This document shows, piece by piece, positions 61,201 through 64,000 of a stretch of DNA of 64,000 nt. Under the pieces are notes generated by a model. That model saw nothing but the letters and a program-made list of their open reading frames with translations, was not told the DNA's origin and did no database searches. Position numbers and translations under genes: made by a program. How positions within the stretch are numbered: the first letter of the stretch is position 1; every line of letters begins with the position of its first letter. Source of the DNA: Enoplolaimus lenunculus (Eukaryota > Nematoda > Enoplea > Enoplida > Thoracostomopsidae); contig JASANG010002323.1 of NCBI GenBank assembly GCA_030248215.1, positions 62,001 through 126,000 of the forward strand, written 5' to 3'.

Positions 61201-64000
61201 ATGCTGATTTTGCACCGTTAGAAGATATCAAAAACTTTTTGCTTCATCAGGAAAAAGACAACTCGAACAGCGATAGAATGGTGAGTTTGTGTAGGCGCGT
61301 GTTATTTGTAGGTTTATCCTATTAGTAGTTAAGCATTACTTGAATGTAAATGATGATTTTGACTCGGTCGTGTGTATCTCTAGTTGGATTTTATACAAAT
61401 GTTTGATGCCAAATTGCTGGGCGAGCTAAAATTTAATTTTAAGGAGGTATAAAGTAAGGGTGAGTAGTAAATTGATTGAATAAAAAAATCGAAAGAAAAC
61501 TGATCGTTAACCGTTCGTAGCTATATATAGAATAGGTATCTGGTTCGAAATCAAAAATGCAGAAGTTGATGGGCACAAGGAGCTGGTTTCATCCTTGAAA
61601 AATAACTCTTTCAAAACGAAACATTAGCAGTAAATTACTGTGACAACCCACAACCAAAAATGTTGGCTACGCTCTTGCGTATACTTATTTTAAACAAAAT
61701 TCGAACAGCTTCATACTATTTATGTTTTCAGGAATATGTAACCCGAAGCCGTAAAATTGCGCAACTCTGCGTTGATTTGTTTCCATTTTTGGTCGCTGAA
61801 ATATTCAATGTTCAAATCAGTAAATCGTTTACACTGCCAGCTCCGACTAACGATACAACGTATTTGAATGAAAAGTTGAAACAGATGCGAGCGTCAAAAC
61901 GAATGATTGTGAAACAAAGTAAATCTTTAAGAATTTAAATTTAAGGATGGCATTTTGGTGAAAAATTGTGTCACAAATGATGAAAAAATGCGTAAAAATA
62001 GTTGAATGGGTTTTTTTGCTTCTACTTTTCAAGGACGCAAATACTGATACGCGTATAAATATTAAGCAATATTGCCAGGAATAGGAACTGTTTGTATACG
62101 CAATGACACTGAGATAATTTGCTGGTTTATAGGATGTTAAACTTTGTTATCGCCAATATTCCGTTTTTTTCAGTTAAGCGCTGATGAAGGCGCATCTGAA
62201 TAATAACAGATACAATATGTGAGTGTATTGTGGGTAAATATACGGCGGCAAGATAGTATGTATTTGTCTGCATGTGTCGCATCCGGTATTTAATATTGCA
62301 AATCTTGCCGTAAATTGTCAGATCGCACAGATTTACTTTTTATTCTGCAAGTAATTTTTGATGGACAGTGCAAATTTCATTGTTTACTTTACCCAAATGA
62401 CAGTGAAGCAACGCCTGCTTATCGTTACTTACCTTTAGGTTCGTGATGTTTTTAGAGTAAAGCTGTAACTTTTGACCATTTTAGTGCCGTCTAATGCTGT
62501 TAGATACGGTACGTCAAAACAGAAGAGTTGTCGCATGACATCCCATATTAATTTGTAAACAAAAATTTTTTAACTTTCCGCGTCGTTTGGCGTTAAAGGG
62601 CGCCGCACGACAAGTATAGCGTCACTCTTATGCGGTAGCCCATCGAGCATTTAAGATGTTCTGTCCTGTAGGATAGGTCTCGTTTTGTTGCTAATTTACT
62701 TGCTATCAAATTAATTACTTTTGTATATATTTTTATAGAGATCGACAAACACTTGGCAAACATCAGAGGTCACAATAGACTGTTTGTATCAGACGTTAAT
62801 CATCAACCGATGCCTCACTTGGCACCCGGATCACAAGGTACATCTGTGTCGCAGCCTATCATTGGCACTTATTCGACGAGTCGTCTAAGGGCGTTATGGT
62901 GGAATGGAATGACCACTGGAATTAGTATGGAACAGGTATATGTAAAGTTTTTATTAAAGCGGAAAAAGTAGGTCGACCATAAACAACCTGTTAGAGTTGG
63001 TGATGAGGTTCCAAATTGTTTTTATCACCCTTCACCGATGGTTTGCGAAAAGTCCACGAAACGAAAGCCGTGTTCCGCTAAGGTGATTTTTTCCAACTCC
63101 CTCATCCTTTCAGTAAAGGTCATTAGGACTGATCTTGTCAAACAGAGATGGGTTTATACTGGATTCGCAGTGAATTTATGTTGAAAGTAGGATTGAAAAA
63201 GTACACTAATCGCATTCAAAGTTTGTAAAAACGTACTTAAGTTGAGTAAATCCTTCGTCGTAGACCGAAATTGATGTGGCAACTAACATTTCTGGCGTAG
63301 TAACCTCGGACTAACTGAGATTGTATACCCCCAAGGTGCCTTCATAATATAAAGCAAAACATTGGCGTCTTTCTCTTCGCACAGTCTTAAAATTGCCATA
63401 TATGTGTTTTTGTTCAAAACACCAAGTGTTACATAACTTGATGACTTAAGTAAATACTTAATCATTGCTGAAGTATGCTTAAGCATTGCTATGTATACAC
63501 TTTAGTAAAATTTAAAAACTCAACCATTGTTTTTTATTTTATTCGATATAGATATTCAACGGACTTCCTAACTCTGATGTCGCAGACTCAAACAATAATA
63601 ATAACAACAGCAACTCTGCTGGAACAAATCGAGGACTACGAGCTCAAGTTTCGATTCAAGTTGAACAACCAATGCTAAGTATGTTACAACAGCCGAAACG
63701 CGCTGATGATTTCTATTGTCGCCCGTTATCATGCGTTCTATGCCGCTCTAACCAACAGATACAAAAATACAGCGTTGTACCGATGGAAATGTTAACAGAA
63801 TTTACCAATTGCTTTATGTTGTATCAATGCTCTTGTCGTGTAGTAACACTATGTCCGTTGTGTCTGGTCTCAGTGGCAGATTGGAAATCGAGGGTTGCAC
63901 GATTACCTGCAGCTTTGTTTGCGAATCAAACGCCGGTACCTGGTAAATGCCCCGGTGTCGGGGAAATTAACTCGTCGATATTGCCGTCTGGCCGCTCGGC
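58219..64000 (+). CDS. Uncharacterised gene, 3' part beyond the window, at least eight exons
   Basis: Exons: 58219-58392, 59457-59594, 60072-60131, 61071-61280, 61384-61446, 61732-61917 (donor GTAAAT), about 62738-62937, 63550 to beyond 64000. All junctions are GT-AG and keep frame. It starts MKLDTFWTKKCGNQREIGET. Exons 1-4 carry AVGFGISFTVDNVGSPVLSI, FVFSLQSTVPQKLVDILFSE and IVYKETIKVSPLLKD. This order resembles the first half of DEDD-type 3'-5' exonuclease folds (VGxDxE...LIQL...FVFD...L..IL), but the expected D and E are G and S, so if related it is catalytically inactive. Exons 4-6 are helical and charged. Exon 8 has an Asn-rich run and then cysteine pairs CVLC, CSC and CPLC, zinc-site-like. 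I do not recognise the protein and give no name. Confidence 0.75.
58494..59189. mobile_element. CGCGGGTA-rich hAT-like element with a nested TTAA MITE
   Basis: The ends are CATAGTGGGATTTACCCGCC and its imperfect inverse ending ACCTACATCCCACTCTG. Flanks GTTGTGTA and GCTGTGCA agree at 6 of 8 positions. Subterminal regions repeat CGGGTAAAG and ACCCGCGGGTA. The TTAA element at 58769-59029 is inserted inside. Without it the element is about 430 bp. It lies in intron 1 of the uncharacterised gene and is related to 39435-40195. Confidence 0.7.
58769..59029 (+). mobile_element. TTAA-flanked MITE (piggyBac type) with internal tRNA-like core, second copy
   Basis: The 261-bp body starts CCCTTTCTCACATTGAG and ends ATTCATGTGAGAAAGGG between two TTAA sites (58765-58768, 59030-59033). 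The plus strand carries TATAACTGAGTGGTGATGG (box A-like) and GGAGTTCGAATTT (box B-like). It is a close but non-identical, inverted copy of 26707-26969. It interrupts an older hAT-like element, so it moved later. Confidence 0.85.
60288..60640. repeat. Stretch enriched in CACTCGTGC / GTGCACTCG words
   Basis: Words such as ACTCGTGC, GTGCACTCG and CGTGCACGCACTCG recur many times on both strands. GC content is clearly higher than in the flanks, and a long frame is open only because of this. It lies in intron 3 of the uncharacterised gene. It may be a decayed element; no ends were found. Confidence 0.35.

Overview
The window is nuclear DNA from an animal. It is AT-rich, its genes are split by GT-AG introns (about 45 junctions placed by hand), and three protein genes with clear animal orthologues lie head to tail on the + strand. 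The many introns (25 exons in WDR3) and the dense, mostly non-coding DNA-transposon debris point to an invertebrate with an intron-rich genome. I cannot name the phylum. No rRNA gene, intact tRNA gene, CRISPR array or virus-derived element was seen.

Layout. 1-1480: inverted tandem array of tRNA-derived repeat units. 1757-25959: WDR3 (UTP12-type small-subunit processome WD-repeat protein), 25 exons, about 940 aa; its 10.5-kb intron 3 holds a LINE remnant, small TIR elements and two diverged tandem duplications. 25960-28256: intergenic, with a TTAA-flanked small transposon carrying a tRNA-like core. 28257-51890: holocarboxylase synthetase / biotin protein ligase (HLCS), 14 exons, about 2,040 aa, much longer than the 726-aa human enzyme because of two large low-complexity exons, one polyglutamine-rich; its 11.4-kb intron 5 is crowded with hAT-like MITEs and a fold-back element. 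54698-56228: ribonuclease H1, two exons, 355 aa, with a possible mitochondrial leader just upstream. 58219-64000: start of an uncharacterised gene (at least eight exons, running off the window) whose N-terminal part may be a catalytically dead DEDD-exonuclease fold and whose last visible exon has three paired cysteines.

The genes work in different processes: ribosome assembly (WDR3), biotin attachment to carboxylases and perhaps histones (HLCS), and removal of RNA from RNA:DNA hybrids (RNASEH1). Nothing indicates an operon; spacings are 2.0-2.8 kb.

The most distinctive content is the set of short TIR elements. Several have exact or near-exact 8-bp target duplications (hAT type), some are nested in one another, one family carries telomere-like CCTAAG arrays, and one TTAA family (piggyBac type) has captured a tRNA-like pol III promoter. 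The host genes also hold oddities: a one-base splice-phase conflict in WDR3, the outsized HLCS, and frequent U at donor position +3.
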